A stretch of 64,000 bases of DNA from an uncultured Lachnospiraceae bacterium (GCA_910576535.1 CAJTKK010000016.1:28904-92903); one strand, 5' to 3'; positions 34,667 to 44,740 are shown, counted from the first letter of the stretch. Notes: generated by a model not told the origin, from the letters alone. A program made the numbers and translations.

Positions 34667-35578
34667 TTATTTTAAATAGTCAGCGACAACAGCGCCAAGT
34701 GCAAGGGAGTTTACCTTCACTTCCATGGAATCGGAACGGGAAGTTAAGATAACCGGCGCTTTTGTGCCTGTTAAAATATTGCCGTTTTTCAATTTTGCCG
34801 TATGTACAATAGCTTTATAAACTAAATTGCCTGCGTGGATATCGGGGAAAAGAAGGATATCAGCATCGCCTTGGATCGGCCGGCCGGTAGCGCCTTTATG
34901 TTTTGCAGCTTCTGCATCAATCGCAAGGTCGAGGGAAAGAGGGCCGTCTACGATACAGCCGGTAATTTCCCCGTCTTTGTTCATCCTGGTCAGCTCCGCA
35001 GCCTCCACGGTAGCAGGCATTTTAGGGTTCACTACTTCTACAGCAGCAAGAGGAGCTACTTTCGGGCATTCAATGCCGCAGGCTTTTGTAATTTCCAGTG
35101 TATTAGCAATGATATTTACCTTATCTTCCAAAGTGGGATATGGGATAAAAGCTACATCCGTTAAGAAAAGCAGATGGTCAATGCCCTCTACGTCAAAAAC
35201 GCATACGTGGGACAAAGGCTTGCCTGTCCGGAGTCCTACCTCTTTGTCAAGGACGCTCTTTAAGAAATGTTTGGTGTCGATTAAGCCTTTCATGTACATA
35301 TCCGCCTTGCCTTCATGCACCAGCTTGACTGCTGCCAGGGAAGCTTCGATATCGTCTTCCACGTTCACGATTTCAAAGTCGCTGATATCCACTTGGATGT
35401 CTGCGGCAATTGCCCTGATTTTGGACTCATCCCCTACTAAGATTGCGTCTGCAATCTGCCGGTCTTTAGCAGCCCTTACGGCTTCCAGGACAGCGGAATC
35501 CTGCGCTACGGCGACGGAAACCTTCTTCATGGGGATTTCTTTTACCTTAGAAATTAAATCGTCAAAAGTTTTGCTCAT
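34667..35578 (-). CDS. ptb: phosphate butyryltransferase
   Basis: The enzyme transfers the butyryl group from CoA to phosphate. It belongs to the phosphotransacetylase family. Characteristic segments are ADMYMKGLIDTKHFLKSVL, FLTDVAFIPYPTLEDK, GCIVDGPLSLDLAID, and the CoA/phosphate region GDADILLFPDIHAGNLVYK followed by TGTKAPVILTSRSDS. The product is 303 residues. GAGGTG precedes the ATG. It is the first gene of the ptb-buk unit with its own promoter at 35650-35678. Confidence 0.95.
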   Translation of the reverse strand: MSKTFDDLISKVKEIPMKKVSVAVAQDSAVLEAVRAAKDRQIADAILVGDESKIRAIAADIQVDISDFEIVNVEDDIEASLAAVKLVHEGKADMYMKGLIDTKHFLKSVLDKEVGLRTGKPLSHVCVFDVEGIDHLLFLTDVAFIPYPTLEDKVNIIANTLEITKACGIECPKVAPLAAVEVVNPKMPATVEAAELTRMNKDGEITGCIVDGPLSLDLAIDAEAAKHKGATGRPIQGDADILLFPDIHAGNLVYKAIVHTAKLKNGNILTGTKAPVILTSRSDSMEVKVNSLALGAVVADYLK

Positions 35579-35649
35579 TTGTCTGCACCTCGTACTTAAA
35601 ATTTTTGATCGTTACCTTGTGATACGGTACAATTTATCTAATCGTTAAA

Positions 35650-35678
35650 ATAATAACACTTCTTATATTTAAGGTCAA
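35650..35678 (-). promoter_or_regulatory. promoter of ptb-buk
   Basis: On the minus strand TTGACC and TATTAT are separated by 17 bases. The -10 box lies about 72 bases upstream of the ptb ATG. Confidence 0.75.
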
Positions 35679-35775
35679 GGGTGGTATGGGCAGTTATTTT
35701 GTTTCCCATGTATAAGGCGCAGGACGGAAAGCAGGAGGCGGGAATGCGGGTATAGGGAAGGCTGTGGAAAAAAGG

Positions 35776-35804
35776 TTGAATATCGCCGGCAAATCTGTTA
35801 CAAT
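35776..35804 (+). promoter_or_regulatory. promoter of secA
   Basis: TTGAAT and TACAAT are separated by 17 bases, about 160 bases before the secA start. The leader between 35805 and 35962 shows no gene. Confidence 0.55.
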
Positions 35805-35962
35805 AAACAGTGGATTTTTGTAAATAGCCGGATTTTATATAAAATAGGAGAGGCAGACAGGATCCCTGACGGCAATTGCTGCTTTAGACCGGGGGTCAAA
35901 CGGCGGGCTTTGCCTGATAATGAAGTCAATGGATGACCAATGGATGACATAGGAGTTTGATG

Positions 35963-38527
35963 ATGAATATTGTAAATAAGGTTTTCGGAACGCATAGTGA
36001 GAGGGAATTAAAAAGGATTACAAGCACGGTGGATAAAATTGAGTCCTTAAGGCCTTCCATGCTTCAACTGACGGACGGGCAGTTGAAGGAGAAAACAAAA
36101 GAATATAAAAAACGGCTGCAGGATGGAGAGACTTTGGATGATCTTTTGCCGGAAGCGTATGCGACCGTAAGGGAAGCGGCAAGACGTGTGCTGAATATGG
36201 AGCATTACCGGGTGCAGTTGATTGGCGGCATTATTCTTCACCAGGGGCGCATCGCCGAGATGAAGACCGGCGAAGGCAAGACTTTGGTTTCCACATTGCC
36301 GGCTTATCTGAATGCTTTAGAAGGAAGAGGAGTGCATGTGGTAACGGTCAATGACTATCTGGCGAAACGTGATGCGGAGTGGATGGGACAGGTACATGAA
36401 TTCCTGGGACTGAAAGTGGGCGTAGTATTGAATGATATGAAGTCCGATGAACGCAGGGAACAGTATAGCTGCGATATTACTTATGTGACAAATAATGAGC
36501 TTGGGTTTGATTATCTAAGGGATAATATGGTGATTTATAAAGAACAGCTAGTGCTCAGGGAACTGCATTATGCTATTATTGACGAGGTCGATTCCGTGCT
36601 TGTGGATGAAGCCAGGACTCCCCTTATTATCTCAGGCCAAAGCGGAAAGTCAACGAAACTGTATGAAGCCTGCGACATTCTGGCAAGGCAGTTAAAGCGT
36701 GGGGCGGATATGGAAGCCCTCACCAAGATGGATGCCATTATGGGGGTGGAACGGGAAGAAACCGGTGATTTTATCGTGAACGAAAAAGATAAAATCGTAA
36801 ACCTGACGGCGGAAGGCGTTTCTAAAGTAGAACGTTTCTTCCAGATTGAGAACCTGGCAAACCCGGAGAATCTGGAGATACAGCATAATATTAATCTGGC
36901 TCTCAGGGCGCATAACCTGATGTTCAGGGATCAGGATTATGTGGTGAAGGACGAGCAGGTATTGATTGTTGATGAATTCACAGGGAGGATCATGCCGGGG
37001 CGGCGTTATTCTGACGGGCTTCATCAGGCTATTGAGGCAAAAGAGCATGTGAAGGTGAAACGGGAGAGTAAGACGCTGGCTACGATTACTTTCCAGAATT
37101 TCTTTAATAAATTTGATAAAAAAGCGGGCATGACCGGTACTGCGCTGACGGAGGAAAAGGAATTCCGGGATATTTACGGGATGGACGTGATAGAGATCCC
37201 TACCAATATGCCTGTGGTAAGAAAAGATCTGCAGGATGCGGTTTATAAGACGAAGAAAGAAAAACTGTATGCCATTGTGGAGGCGGTAAAGGAAGCCCAT
37301 GCGAAGGAGCAGCCAGTTCTGGTAGGCACGATTACGATTGAATCTTCGGAGGAAATCAGCCGTCTGCTGACAAAGAATGGCGTCGCGCATAAAGTATTGA
37401 ACGCTAAGTTCCATGAGCTGGAAGCGGAAATCGTTGCCGATGCCGGCGTGCATGGCGCAGTTACAATTGCGACTAACATGGCGGGGCGCGGTACTGATAT
37501 TAAATTGGACGATGAGGCGAGGGCAGCCGGAGGGCTTAAGATTATCGGCACGGAACGCCATGAATCCAGACGTATTGACAACCAGTTACGCGGCCGGAGC
37601 GGCCGTCAGGGAGACCCGGGGGAATCCAAATTCTATATTTCCCTGGAGGATGACTTAATGCGGCTGTTCGGCTCTGAACGGCTGATTGGGATGTTCAATG
37701 CTTTGGGGATTCCAGAGAATCAGGAGATTGAACATAAATCTCTGACAAAGGCAATTGAATCCGCCCAGAAAAAGATAGAAAACAATAACTTCGGCATCCG
37801 TAAGAACCTGCTGGAGTATGACCAGGTAATGAACGAGCAAAGAGAAATCATCTACGAAGAAAGAAGACAGGTTCTAAGCGGCGAAAGCATGAGGGATTCT
37901 ATTTTCAAGATGATTACGGATATTGCGGAAAATGCAGTGGATATCAGTATCAGCGATGAAGCGGATATTGAAGACTGGGATTTTGGGGAACTGAATGCCC
38001 TGCTTTTGCCGACGATACCGTTGCGGCCGGTGAATACGGGAAGGGTGCTTAAGCCGAAAAAGAATAGCCTGAAGCAGCAGCTAAAAGAAGAGGCAGTGAA
38101 GTTGTATGAGACGAAGGAGGCAGAATTCCCTAACCCGGAAGCAATGCGTGAAATTGAAAGAGTGATTCTTTTAAAGGTTATTGACCGGAAATGGATGGAT
38201 CATATTGACGATATGGAGCAGCTCCGCCAAGGAGTGGGGCTTCAGGCTTACGGCCAGAGGGATCCTTTGGTGGAATATAAGCTGAACGGTTATGAAATGT
38301 TCGACGAGATGACCCAGAACATCAAGGAGGAAACCGTACGTTTGTTATTCCACGTACGTATTGAACAGAAAGTAGAGAGGGAGCAGGTTGCGAAAGTAAC
38401 GGGGACGAATAAGGATGATTCTCTTCCGAAAGGGCCGGTAAAGCGGGAAACGGAGAAAATATACCCCAATGCCCCCTGCCCTTGCGGAAGCGGGAAAAAA
38501 TACAAGCAGTGCTGCGGCAGGAAATAG
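35963..38527 (+). CDS. secA: preprotein translocase ATPase SecA
   Basis: This is the motor ATPase that drives unfolded proteins through SecYEG at the membrane. Walker A MKTGEGKT lies near residue 100 and Walker B VDEARTPL with IIDEVDSVL follow it. Helicase motifs include GMTGTALTEE, TNMAGRGTDIKL and LRGRSGRQGDPG. The C-terminus ends in a zinc-binding SEC-C tail CPCGSGKKYKQCCG. The length (about 854 aa) is normal. AGGAG lies seven bases before the ATG at 35963; two alternative starts directly precede it. Confidence 0.97.
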   Translation: MNIVNKVFGTHSERELKRITSTVDKIESLRPSMLQLTDGQLKEKTKEYKKRLQDGETLDDLLPEAYATVREAARRVLNMEHYRVQLIGGIILHQGRIAEMKTGEGKTLVSTLPAYLNALEGRGVHVVTVNDYLAKRDAEWMGQVHEFLGLKVGVVLNDMKSDERREQYSCDITYVTNNELGFDYLRDNMVIYKEQLVLRELHYAIIDEVDSVLVDEARTPLIISGQSGKSTKLYEACDILARQLKRGADMEALTKMDAIMGVEREETGDFIVNEKDKIVNLTAEGVSKVERFFQIENLANPENLEIQHNINLALRAHNLMFRDQDYVVKDEQVLIVDEFTGRIMPGRRYSDGLHQAIEAKEHVKVKRESKTLATITFQNFFNKFDKKAGMTGTALTEEKEFRDIYGMDVIEIPTNMPVVRKDLQDAVYKTKKEKLYAIVEAVKEAHAKEQPVLVGTITIESSEEISRLLTKNGVAHKVLNAKFHELEAEIVADAGVHGAVTIATNMAGRGTDIKLDDEARAAGGLKIIGTERHESRRIDNQLRGRSGRQGDPGESKFYISLEDDLMRLFGSERLIGMFNALGIPENQEIEHKSLTKAIESAQKKIENNNFGIRKNLLEYDQVMNEQREIIYEERRQVLSGESMRDSIFKMITDIAENAVDISISDEADIEDWDFGELNALLLPTIPLRPVNTGRVLKPKKNSLKQQLKEEAVKLYETKEAEFPNPEAMREIERVILLKVIDRKWMDHIDDMEQLRQGVGLQAYGQRDPLVEYKLNGYEMFDEMTQNIKEETVRLLFHVRIEQKVEREQVAKVTGTNKDDSLPKGPVKRETEKIYPNAPCPCGSGKKYKQCCGRK

Positions 38528-38589
38528 AGGACAGCCTGCATACAAAATATCATATGAAATCATGATAAAGAAAGAGTGGTGAACGTTAA

Positions 38590-39715
38590 GTGGTAGAATT
38601 GGATCAGATGAAAACAGAATTGCAGACCTATGAAAGTCCGCTTGCGGAAGTGAGGGATTCACTTTGACTTAGCTCATAAGTCAAGGCGTGTGGAAGAACT
38701 GGAAAGAGAGATGGAAGCTCCCGGCTTCTGGGATGACCCGGAAATGTCCAACAAAAAAATGAAAGAGCTAAAAAACCTGAAGGACACGGTGGACACTATT
38801 TACGGATTAGAGCATCAATACGAGGATATTGGGGCTTTGATTGAAATGTGTTATGAAGAAGAGGATGAGGAGATGGCGGCGGAAATCCGCTCCGAACTGG
38901 ATGATTTTGCAGCATCTTTTGAGGAAATCCGTATCCGTACCTTATTATCCGGGGAATATGATAAAGATAATGCGATTCTTAAACTGAATGCGGGCGCCGG
39001 AGGGACGGAAAGCTGCGACTGGTGCAGTATGCTTTACCGCATGTATACAAGGTGGGCAGAGCGCAAAGGGTTTTCGCTGGAAGTGCTGGATTATCTGGAT
39101 GGGGAAGAAGCAGGCATTAAGTCGGTTACTTTTCAGGTAAATGGCGAGAATGCCTACGGATACCTGAAATCGGAAAAAGGGGTGCACCGTCTGGTACGTA
39201 TTTCCCCGTTTAACGCCCAAGGGAAACGGCAGACTTCTTTTGTGTCTTTGGATGTTATGCCGGATATTGAGGAAGATATGGACGTGGAGATTAACGATGA
39301 TGATCTGCGCATTGATACGTACCGCAGCAGCGGCGCCGGAGGGCAGCACATTAATAAGACCTCTTCGGCGATCAGAATTACTCATTTACCTACAGGGATT
39401 GTAGTACAGTGCCAGAATGAACGTTCCCAGTTCCAGAATAAGGATAAGGCGATGCAGATGCTGAAGGCAAAGTTATATTTGCTTAAGCAGGAGGAAAATG
39501 CAGAAAAACTCTCCGGTATCCGGGGGGAAGTGAAGGAAATCGGATGGGGGAACCAGATACGCTCTTATGTGCTGCAGCCGTATACTATGGTGAAGGACCA
39601 TAGGACAGGAGAAGAATCCGGAAATGCAGACGCTGTATTGGACGGCGGGCTGGATCCGTTTATGAATGCGTATTTAAAGTGGATAAGCGTTGGCGGGAAA
39701 GTGGAAGAAGAATAA
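38590..39715 (+). CDS. prfB: peptide chain release factor 2, with programmed +1 frameshift
   Basis: RF2 ends translation at UGA and UAA. The first 25 codons start at GTG 38590 (VELDQMKTELQTYESPL...) and reach CTT TGA at 38662-38667. An internal Shine-Dalgarno-like GAGGG lies a few bases before it. Ribosomes slip +1 and read GAC at 38666 onward, so the protein controls its own level. The downstream part has the UGA-recognition tripeptide SPF (in RISPFNAQGKRQ) and the catalytic GGQ (SGAGGQHINKT). The total is about 374 residues. This slippery stop is the classic autoregulatory site of prfB and not a sequencing error. Confidence 0.97.
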
Positions 39716-39739
39716 AAAAGCGGAAAAGTAAGGGATAAG

Positions 39740-39788
39740 AAAAGCCAATAAACAGGATCATGAGAAGATTCTGCTTATTGGCTTTTTT
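39740..39788 (+). terminator. terminator of prfB
   Basis: Outer arms AAAGCCAATAA and TTATTGGCTTT enclose a second short stem. Six T follow. Confidence 0.85.
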
Positions 39789-39808
39789 GCTGCCATATAG
39801 GAACCGTG

Positions 39809-39828
39809 AAGCGGCGAAGCCGCTTTTT
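39809..39828 (+). terminator. second small terminator
   Basis: AAGCGGC and GCCGCTT close a GAA loop, followed by T. It backs up the prfB terminator and separates it from the convergent membrane-protein gene. Confidence 0.6.
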
Positions 39829-39876
39829 ATTTTATAGGAAAGTCCTTCGTCAGCGCTTTTTCATATCACTAAGATA

Positions 39877-40626
39877 TTATAGTCTTTGTGCATTTTCCTG
39901 TTGCCGGGTATTAGCGCGGTTTTTCATTAAATCCATGTAGAAGTTGGTCATGACGGTATTTGAGTAAGGTACCAGCCATAAATAAGCGATGAAAAAGGAA
40001 AAAATGCCAAGCAGATATAAAGGGAGGAAGCTGATGGATAGATAGAACAGGCGGCCTTTATGCCCTTTCATAACCTGGCAGCTCATTTTCATCAGTTCTT
40101 TGGCGGAATATTGAGGAAAATCCTGCAATAAATAAAAAACCTGCGAAAGCATGAGGCTGATAACAACAAGAATTGCCATGCCAATAACAAAAGCAATGGA
40201 CATAAGCAGTATATAAACAGTACGGTAAGTTGTTAAATAAAGATAATAAAAAACAAGCGCAGGAGCCGAACAGATATAAGTAAGCGATGAAAGCACAAAT
40301 TGCAGAAGAATCGCTTTATCGGGATAGGACTTAAAACCGTAGAATACATCCCCTGCAGATATTGGCTGCCCGCAGATCAACTTTAAATAAAGATAGGCTT
40401 CACCGGAGGCCAATATACCCGTCAGCAGGCTGACAAGAAAGCTTATCATATAATAAATGATAAGTTCAGGTATGTTTCTTGCCGTAATCAGCATAGAAGG
40501 AAGATAGGTGACAAATAAAGTAACGGACGCAACAAGAAACACAGCGCCGGTTACAGCGCCATAATGGCCGAACAACTGATCCTTTGAAAGACCTTTTAGT
40601 TCAGCGGAGGATTTATAAATATTCAT
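39877..40626 (-). CDS. DUF975 family integral membrane protein
   Basis: The product has 249 residues with six hydrophobic segments. It starts with a polar MNIYKSSAELKGLSKDQL, the pattern seen in the DUF975 family. The mid-loop GQPISAGDVFYGFKSYPDKAILLQFVLSS and the late DFPQYSAKELMKMSCQVMKGHKGRLFYL match that family. The function is unknown. It is the last of three minus-strand genes, each with its own spacing of 30-38 bases, so co-transcription is likely. Confidence 0.82.
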   Translation of the reverse strand: MNIYKSSAELKGLSKDQLFGHYGAVTGAVFLVASVTLFVTYLPSMLITARNIPELIIYYMISFLVSLLTGILASGEAYLYLKLICGQPISAGDVFYGFKSYPDKAILLQFVLSSLTYICSAPALVFYYLYLTTYRTVYILLMSIAFVIGMAILVVISLMLSQVFYLLQDFPQYSAKELMKMSCQVMKGHKGRLFYLSISFLPLYLLGIFSFFIAYLWLVPYSNTVMTNFYMDLMKNRANTRQQENAQRL

Positions 40627-40656
40627 AGGTATCGTCTCCCATTCGCATAATTCTTT

Positions 40657-41142
40657 TTATACTGCCATATTAATGTTCATTCCCTGATATTTTATGGAAT
40701 CGGCAGCTTTTAAATCTTTTTGGTAAGGATTATCTTCGTTGTAATATTTAATCTGTGTTGAGGTAGTTCCGCCGGATACATAGCTGCGGCCGCATTCCGG
40801 GCATACGCTCGTATGGATGGCTACATTGGCGGAAATCACTTTCCCGTTATTTTTGGCTGCTTTTTTGTAAGCGTTGGAAACATGCTCCTGTTCATGGGAA
40901 CGGACTGCCGTTGCCGCGGACTGGGGAGAAATATGGGTGGCCGATTTGAAAGAAACCATCTCATCGGAGCCGTCCTGGTATTTTCTGTTTTTGCATGTTT
41001 CGCATTCTGCAGGCGAAGATTTTCTTCCGGGGGATTTTACGTCAGATTCTCCCGGGTTTCTGGCAACGCCGGAATCTCCTGCGTTGCTTATAGGATAGCC
41101 TCTGTAATTGGCCGAGTTGCTTATAGGGCTGATTGCGCTCAT
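40657..41142 (-). CDS. SprA-related putative zinc metalloprotease
   Basis: The product has 161 residues. It contains the metal-binding box HEQEHVSNAY (HExxH type) near residue 83, preceded by the conserved ISPQSAATAVRS. Two cysteine pairs frame it: CETCKNRKYQDGSDE before and CPECGRSYVSGGTT after. That is the signature of the SprA-related family. There is no signal peptide. Relatives in other bacteria are uncharacterised or linked to surface functions. It lies between two membrane-protein genes. Confidence 0.8.
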   Translation of the reverse strand: MSAISPISNSANYRGYPISNAGDSGVARNPGESDVKSPGRKSSPAECETCKNRKYQDGSDEMVSFKSATHISPQSAATAVRSHEQEHVSNAYKKAAKNNGKVISANVAIHTSVCPECGRSYVSGGTTSTQIKYYNEDNPYQKDLKAADSIKYQGMNINMAV

Positions 41143-41180
41143 AAAATCACCATACCTTTCTTAACCTTTTTTCAATTACA

Positions 41181-42035
41181 TTATTCCAAACCGAATGTTT
41201 CGTTTATCATATCCTCCAAAGACTGACCCAGCACATCCTCCGTGGATTCCCCGTAAATCTGTTCAAACTGGGTGTCATAGATTCTGGCGGCATCCTGCAG
41301 CAGTTCGGGATTTGAAAAAATGAACGAAAGGGAAGTCACAAGGATCCCCAGGTTCATGGCGAGGCCGCTGATGCCGCAGATAAGCCCGGTCATAGCCTGC
41401 CCGGCCATGCGGGGTTTTGTGCCTTTGGATAAAATCGCAAGAATGACAGCAGTGCTTCCCAAAATTAATGGGATATATATAGTCATTAAAATTGTCGATA
41501 AAACGGATATTATGCCTAAAACCATGGCGGCATTGGCAAGCTTCTGCCCCGGCATAGCATATGGCGGGGAACAGCGGTAACCATAAGGGGAACTTCCCAT
41601 AGAGCCGTTTGCTCCAAAAGCATTTCGGTTCTGGTTGCCGTTTCTTTGACCGTCAAAGCCGTAATTGGAGTTTCCATTATAGCTGCCGTAAGGATTGTAC
41701 CGGCTGTTGCTTATATCATGCGAACCATTGTCCCTGGGGCCGGGGCTGTTTGCCGGATTAGGGACATGGGCGGAAACGCTGTCTGCCGCATGGGAATTAC
41801 TGCTGCCGGCGCTGCCGTCTGCACTGCCAGCGGTGTTTTCCGGGGGGACGTCATTCATGCTGTCCTCCGCGTCTATGCTGCTATTATGCTGCCCTGCCGG
41901 ATCTGCCGTATCCATGTCTGCCTTCTCTAAAGGGCGTTCTTCATTTATGCTGTTTTGGCTGTCTATATCAACGCTGGTATCCATGCTGTTTCCGTGTTCC
42001 GCACAGTTTCCATTGTCCTTATGATTAAAGTCCAT
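41181..42035 (-). CDS. DUF4190-like membrane protein with long disordered N-terminus
   Basis: The product has 284 residues. About 165 residues at the N-terminus are polar and low in complexity (Asn, Ser, Asp, Gly, Pro rich, with repeated YGSYNGNSNYG-like units), without a signal peptide. Two hydrophobic helices follow (AAMVLGIISVLSTILMTIYIPLILGSTAVILAIL and AGQAMTGLICGISGLAMNLGILVTSLSF), separated by a short KGTKPRM turn, as in DUF4190 proteins. The C-terminal tail is acidic and amphipathic. The function is unknown. Confidence 0.72.
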   Translation of the reverse strand: MDFNHKDNGNCAEHGNSMDTSVDIDSQNSINEERPLEKADMDTADPAGQHNSSIDAEDSMNDVPPENTAGSADGSAGSSNSHAADSVSAHVPNPANSPGPRDNGSHDISNSRYNPYGSYNGNSNYGFDGQRNGNQNRNAFGANGSMGSSPYGYRCSPPYAMPGQKLANAAMVLGIISVLSTILMTIYIPLILGSTAVILAILSKGTKPRMAGQAMTGLICGISGLAMNLGILVTSLSFIFSNPELLQDAARIYDTQFEQIYGESTEDVLGQSLEDMINETFGLE

Positions 42036-42288
42036 ATTTTTTCACCATTCCAATTCCATAATACCGCAAGGATACAATTCTTAAAATATACATTTTCATT
42101 GTATCACTTAATAACTCATAATACAATCTTGAAAATTGAATAGTTTTCGTATAGGATATTGGATAGTGTAACAGTTTGGGCAAATTTCCGCACGCTGCTA
42201 TGGAATTCCAGAAAGTGAAAAACGGAAATCCGGGAAAACGGTGCGGCGTATGCGGCTTACGGGCTTTGGAAGGGGCATGGTCATAAAC

Positions 42289-44661
42289 ATGGATATGATA
42301 TTAAAATTGAGTGAAGAACTGTCAGTGCAGAAATGGCAGGTGGAAGCGGCAGTAAAATTGATTGATGAAGGGAACACGATTCCTTTTATTTCCAGATACC
42401 GTAAGGAAGTGACTGGCTCATTAAATGATGAAACTCTCCGTAACTTATCTGAGAGGCTGGTATATTTGCGTAATCTGGAGGAAAAGAAGGAACAGGTGAT
42501 CGGCAGCATAGGAGAACAAGGGAAACTGACAGATGAACTGAGGGAAAAGATTTTGATGGCAGAAACCCTTGTAGTAGTGGAAGATTTGTACCGTCCTTAC
42601 CGGCCGAAGCGCAAGACAAGGGCGAGCGTGGCAAAGGAAAAAGGGCTTGGCGGCCTGGCGGAATGGATATTGGCGCAGGATGCCCAATATCCGTTAGAAG
42701 AGGAAGCTGCTAAATATATCAACGAGGAAAAAGAAGTAAAGACTGTGGCGGAAGCGGTGCAGGGGGCAAAAGACATTCTTGCGGAAAGTATTTCCGATGA
42801 AGCGGATTACCGTATTTATATCCGCAATATTACGATGGAAGAAGGCTCTGTTGTCAGCACGGCGAAGGATGAAAAGGCCGAAAGCGTATATGAAATGTAT
42901 TATAACTATGAAGAACCGGTAAAAAAAGCGGCTGGTCACAGGATACTTGCTTTAAACCGTGGGGAAAGCGAAAAGGCGCTGACAGTAAAAATCGCGGCGC
43001 CGGAAGAACGGATCCTGCGTTTTCTGGAAAAGAAAGTGATCCTATCCGACAATGAAATTACCGCTCCCGTATTAAAGGCGGTAATTGATGACAGCTACCG
43101 CCGTTTGATCGCCCCGGCTATTGAAAGGGAGATCCGCAATGAATTGACGGAGAAAGCGGAAGACGGAGCTATTTCCGTCTTTGGGAAGAATCTGGAGCAG
43201 TTATTAATGCAGCCGCCGATTGCGGGAAAAGTAGTGCTTGGCTGGGATCCTGCATTCCGGACAGGATGCAAGCTGGCTGTAGTGGATGCTACGGGGAAAG
43301 TGCTGGATACGAAAGTAATCTTCCCTACAGCGCCCCAGAATAAGGTGGCGGAAGCCAAGGCGGAACTGAAAAAATTAATTAAAAAATATGGGATTTCGTT
43401 GATTTCTGTAGGAAACGGCACGGCTTCCCGGGAATCGGAGCAAATCATTGTGGATCTGGTGAAAGAGCTGGATACGCCGGTGCAGTATGTGATTGTCAGT
43501 GAAGCGGGGGCTTCCGTTTATTCGGCAAGCAAACTGGCAACGGAAGAGTTCCCTCATTTCGATGTAGGGCAAAGAAGCGCGGCGTCTATTGCAAGAAGGC
43601 TGCAGGATCCGTTGGCTGAACTGGTGAAAATAGATCCTAAATCAATCGGGGTAGGCCAGTACCAGCACGATATGAACCAGAAAAAACTGAGCGAAACGTT
43701 AAGCGGCGTAGTGGAAGACTGCGTAAATAAGGTGGGCGTGGATCTGAATACCGCCTCCGCATCATTGCTGGAATATATTTCAGGGATTACAAAGACCATA
43801 GCGAAAAACATTGTAGACTATAGGGAAAATAACGGGCGGTTCACCAGCAGGAGGCAGCTTTTAAAAGTAGCCAAGCTGGGACCTAAGGCATTTGAGCAGT
43901 GCGCAGGCTTTTTGCGTATTTTGGATGGGGAAAACCCTCTGGATGCGACCAGCGTCCACCCGGAATCTTACGAAGCGACTTTGAAACTTCTGGATAAACT
44001 GGGTCTTACCATGGAAGATGTAAAGGCCGCACAGAAAAAAGCGGCATTGGAGAAAGGAAAAACAAAGAAAGCGGCTCCGGCGCAAGAGAAGAGGCAGCAG
44101 AATAAGACAGTGATCCGCAATACGGGGACTGCCATGGGGAAAGCGTTAGCGGCGGCTATGGGGAATATGGTTTTGGAAGCCGGGGACGCCCCTGCTGCGG
44201 CAGTGAAAAAGGAAGAAGGCGCGGCTGTGAGCGCCTTGGAAAAGAAAGTCAAAGATAAAAAGAAACTGGCGCTGGAACTGGGCATCGGAGAAATTACCCT
44301 GACAGATATCCTGAAAGAACTGGAGAAACCGGCAAGAGACCCAAGGGAGGATATGCCCGCCCCCATTTTAAGAAGCGATGTGCTGGAAATGAAAGATCTG
44401 AAACCTGGCATGATATTGAAAGGAACGGTACGCAATGTGATAGATTTTGGCGCATTTGTGGATATCGGGGTTCATCAGGACGGATTAGTGCATATTTCCC
44501 AGATGACGGACCGCTTTATCAAACATCCCCTGGAAGCAGTGAGCGTGGGGGATGTTGTGGATGTCCAGGTGATTTCCGTAGATGCGGCAAAGAAAAGAAT
44601 TGCTTTGACGATGAAATTAAAGCAAAATGGCGGTGCGGATGGCAAGGGAATGCCCCGGTAA
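42289..44661 (+). CDS. tex: Tex-family RNA-binding transcription accessory protein
   Basis: The product has about 790 residues in the usual Tex order. The N-terminal helical domain has FISRYRKEVTGSLNDETLRNL and VEDLYRPYRPKRKTRA. The YqgF-like nuclease-fold domain includes LGWDPAFRTGCKLAVVD. HhH motifs lie in the NTASASLLEYISGI region, followed by an Ala/Lys-rich linker that is longer than usual (about residues 590-680). The C-terminal S1 domain (GMILKGTVRNVIDFGAFVDIGVHQDGLVHIS) binds RNA. I use the ATG at 42289, whose ribosome binding site GGAAGGGG is somewhat distant; the ATG at 42295 is also possible. Confidence 0.93.
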   Translation: MDMILKLSEELSVQKWQVEAAVKLIDEGNTIPFISRYRKEVTGSLNDETLRNLSERLVYLRNLEEKKEQVIGSIGEQGKLTDELREKILMAETLVVVEDLYRPYRPKRKTRASVAKEKGLGGLAEWILAQDAQYPLEEEAAKYINEEKEVKTVAEAVQGAKDILAESISDEADYRIYIRNITMEEGSVVSTAKDEKAESVYEMYYNYEEPVKKAAGHRILALNRGESEKALTVKIAAPEERILRFLEKKVILSDNEITAPVLKAVIDDSYRRLIAPAIEREIRNELTEKAEDGAISVFGKNLEQLLMQPPIAGKVVLGWDPAFRTGCKLAVVDATGKVLDTKVIFPTAPQNKVAEAKAELKKLIKKYGISLISVGNGTASRESEQIIVDLVKELDTPVQYVIVSEAGASVYSASKLATEEFPHFDVGQRSAASIARRLQDPLAELVKIDPKSIGVGQYQHDMNQKKLSETLSGVVEDCVNKVGVDLNTASASLLEYISGITKTIAKNIVDYRENNGRFTSRRQLLKVAKLGPKAFEQCAGFLRILDGENPLDATSVHPESYEATLKLLDKLGLTMEDVKAAQKKAALEKGKTKKAAPAQEKRQQNKTVIRNTGTAMGKALAAAMGNMVLEAGDAPAAAVKKEEGAAVSALEKKVKDKKKLALELGIGEITLTDILKELEKPARDPREDMPAPILRSDVLEMKDLKPGMILKGTVRNVIDFGAFVDIGVHQDGLVHISQMTDRFIKHPLEAVSVGDVVDVQVISVDAAKKRIALTMKLKQNGGADGKGMPR

Positions 44662-44684
44662 AGAAGGATAGGGATAAAATATTC

Positions 44685-44713
44685 TTGACAAAACCCAAAA
44701 ACCGCTATATGCT
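44685..44713 (+). promoter_or_regulatory. promoter of the riboflavin transporter unit
   Basis: A consensus TTGACA and a TATGCT are separated by 17 bases, about 30 bases upstream of the riboswitch. Confidence 0.75.
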
Positions 44714-44740
44714 GAATACGAATCAAATAAATGTGAAAAT

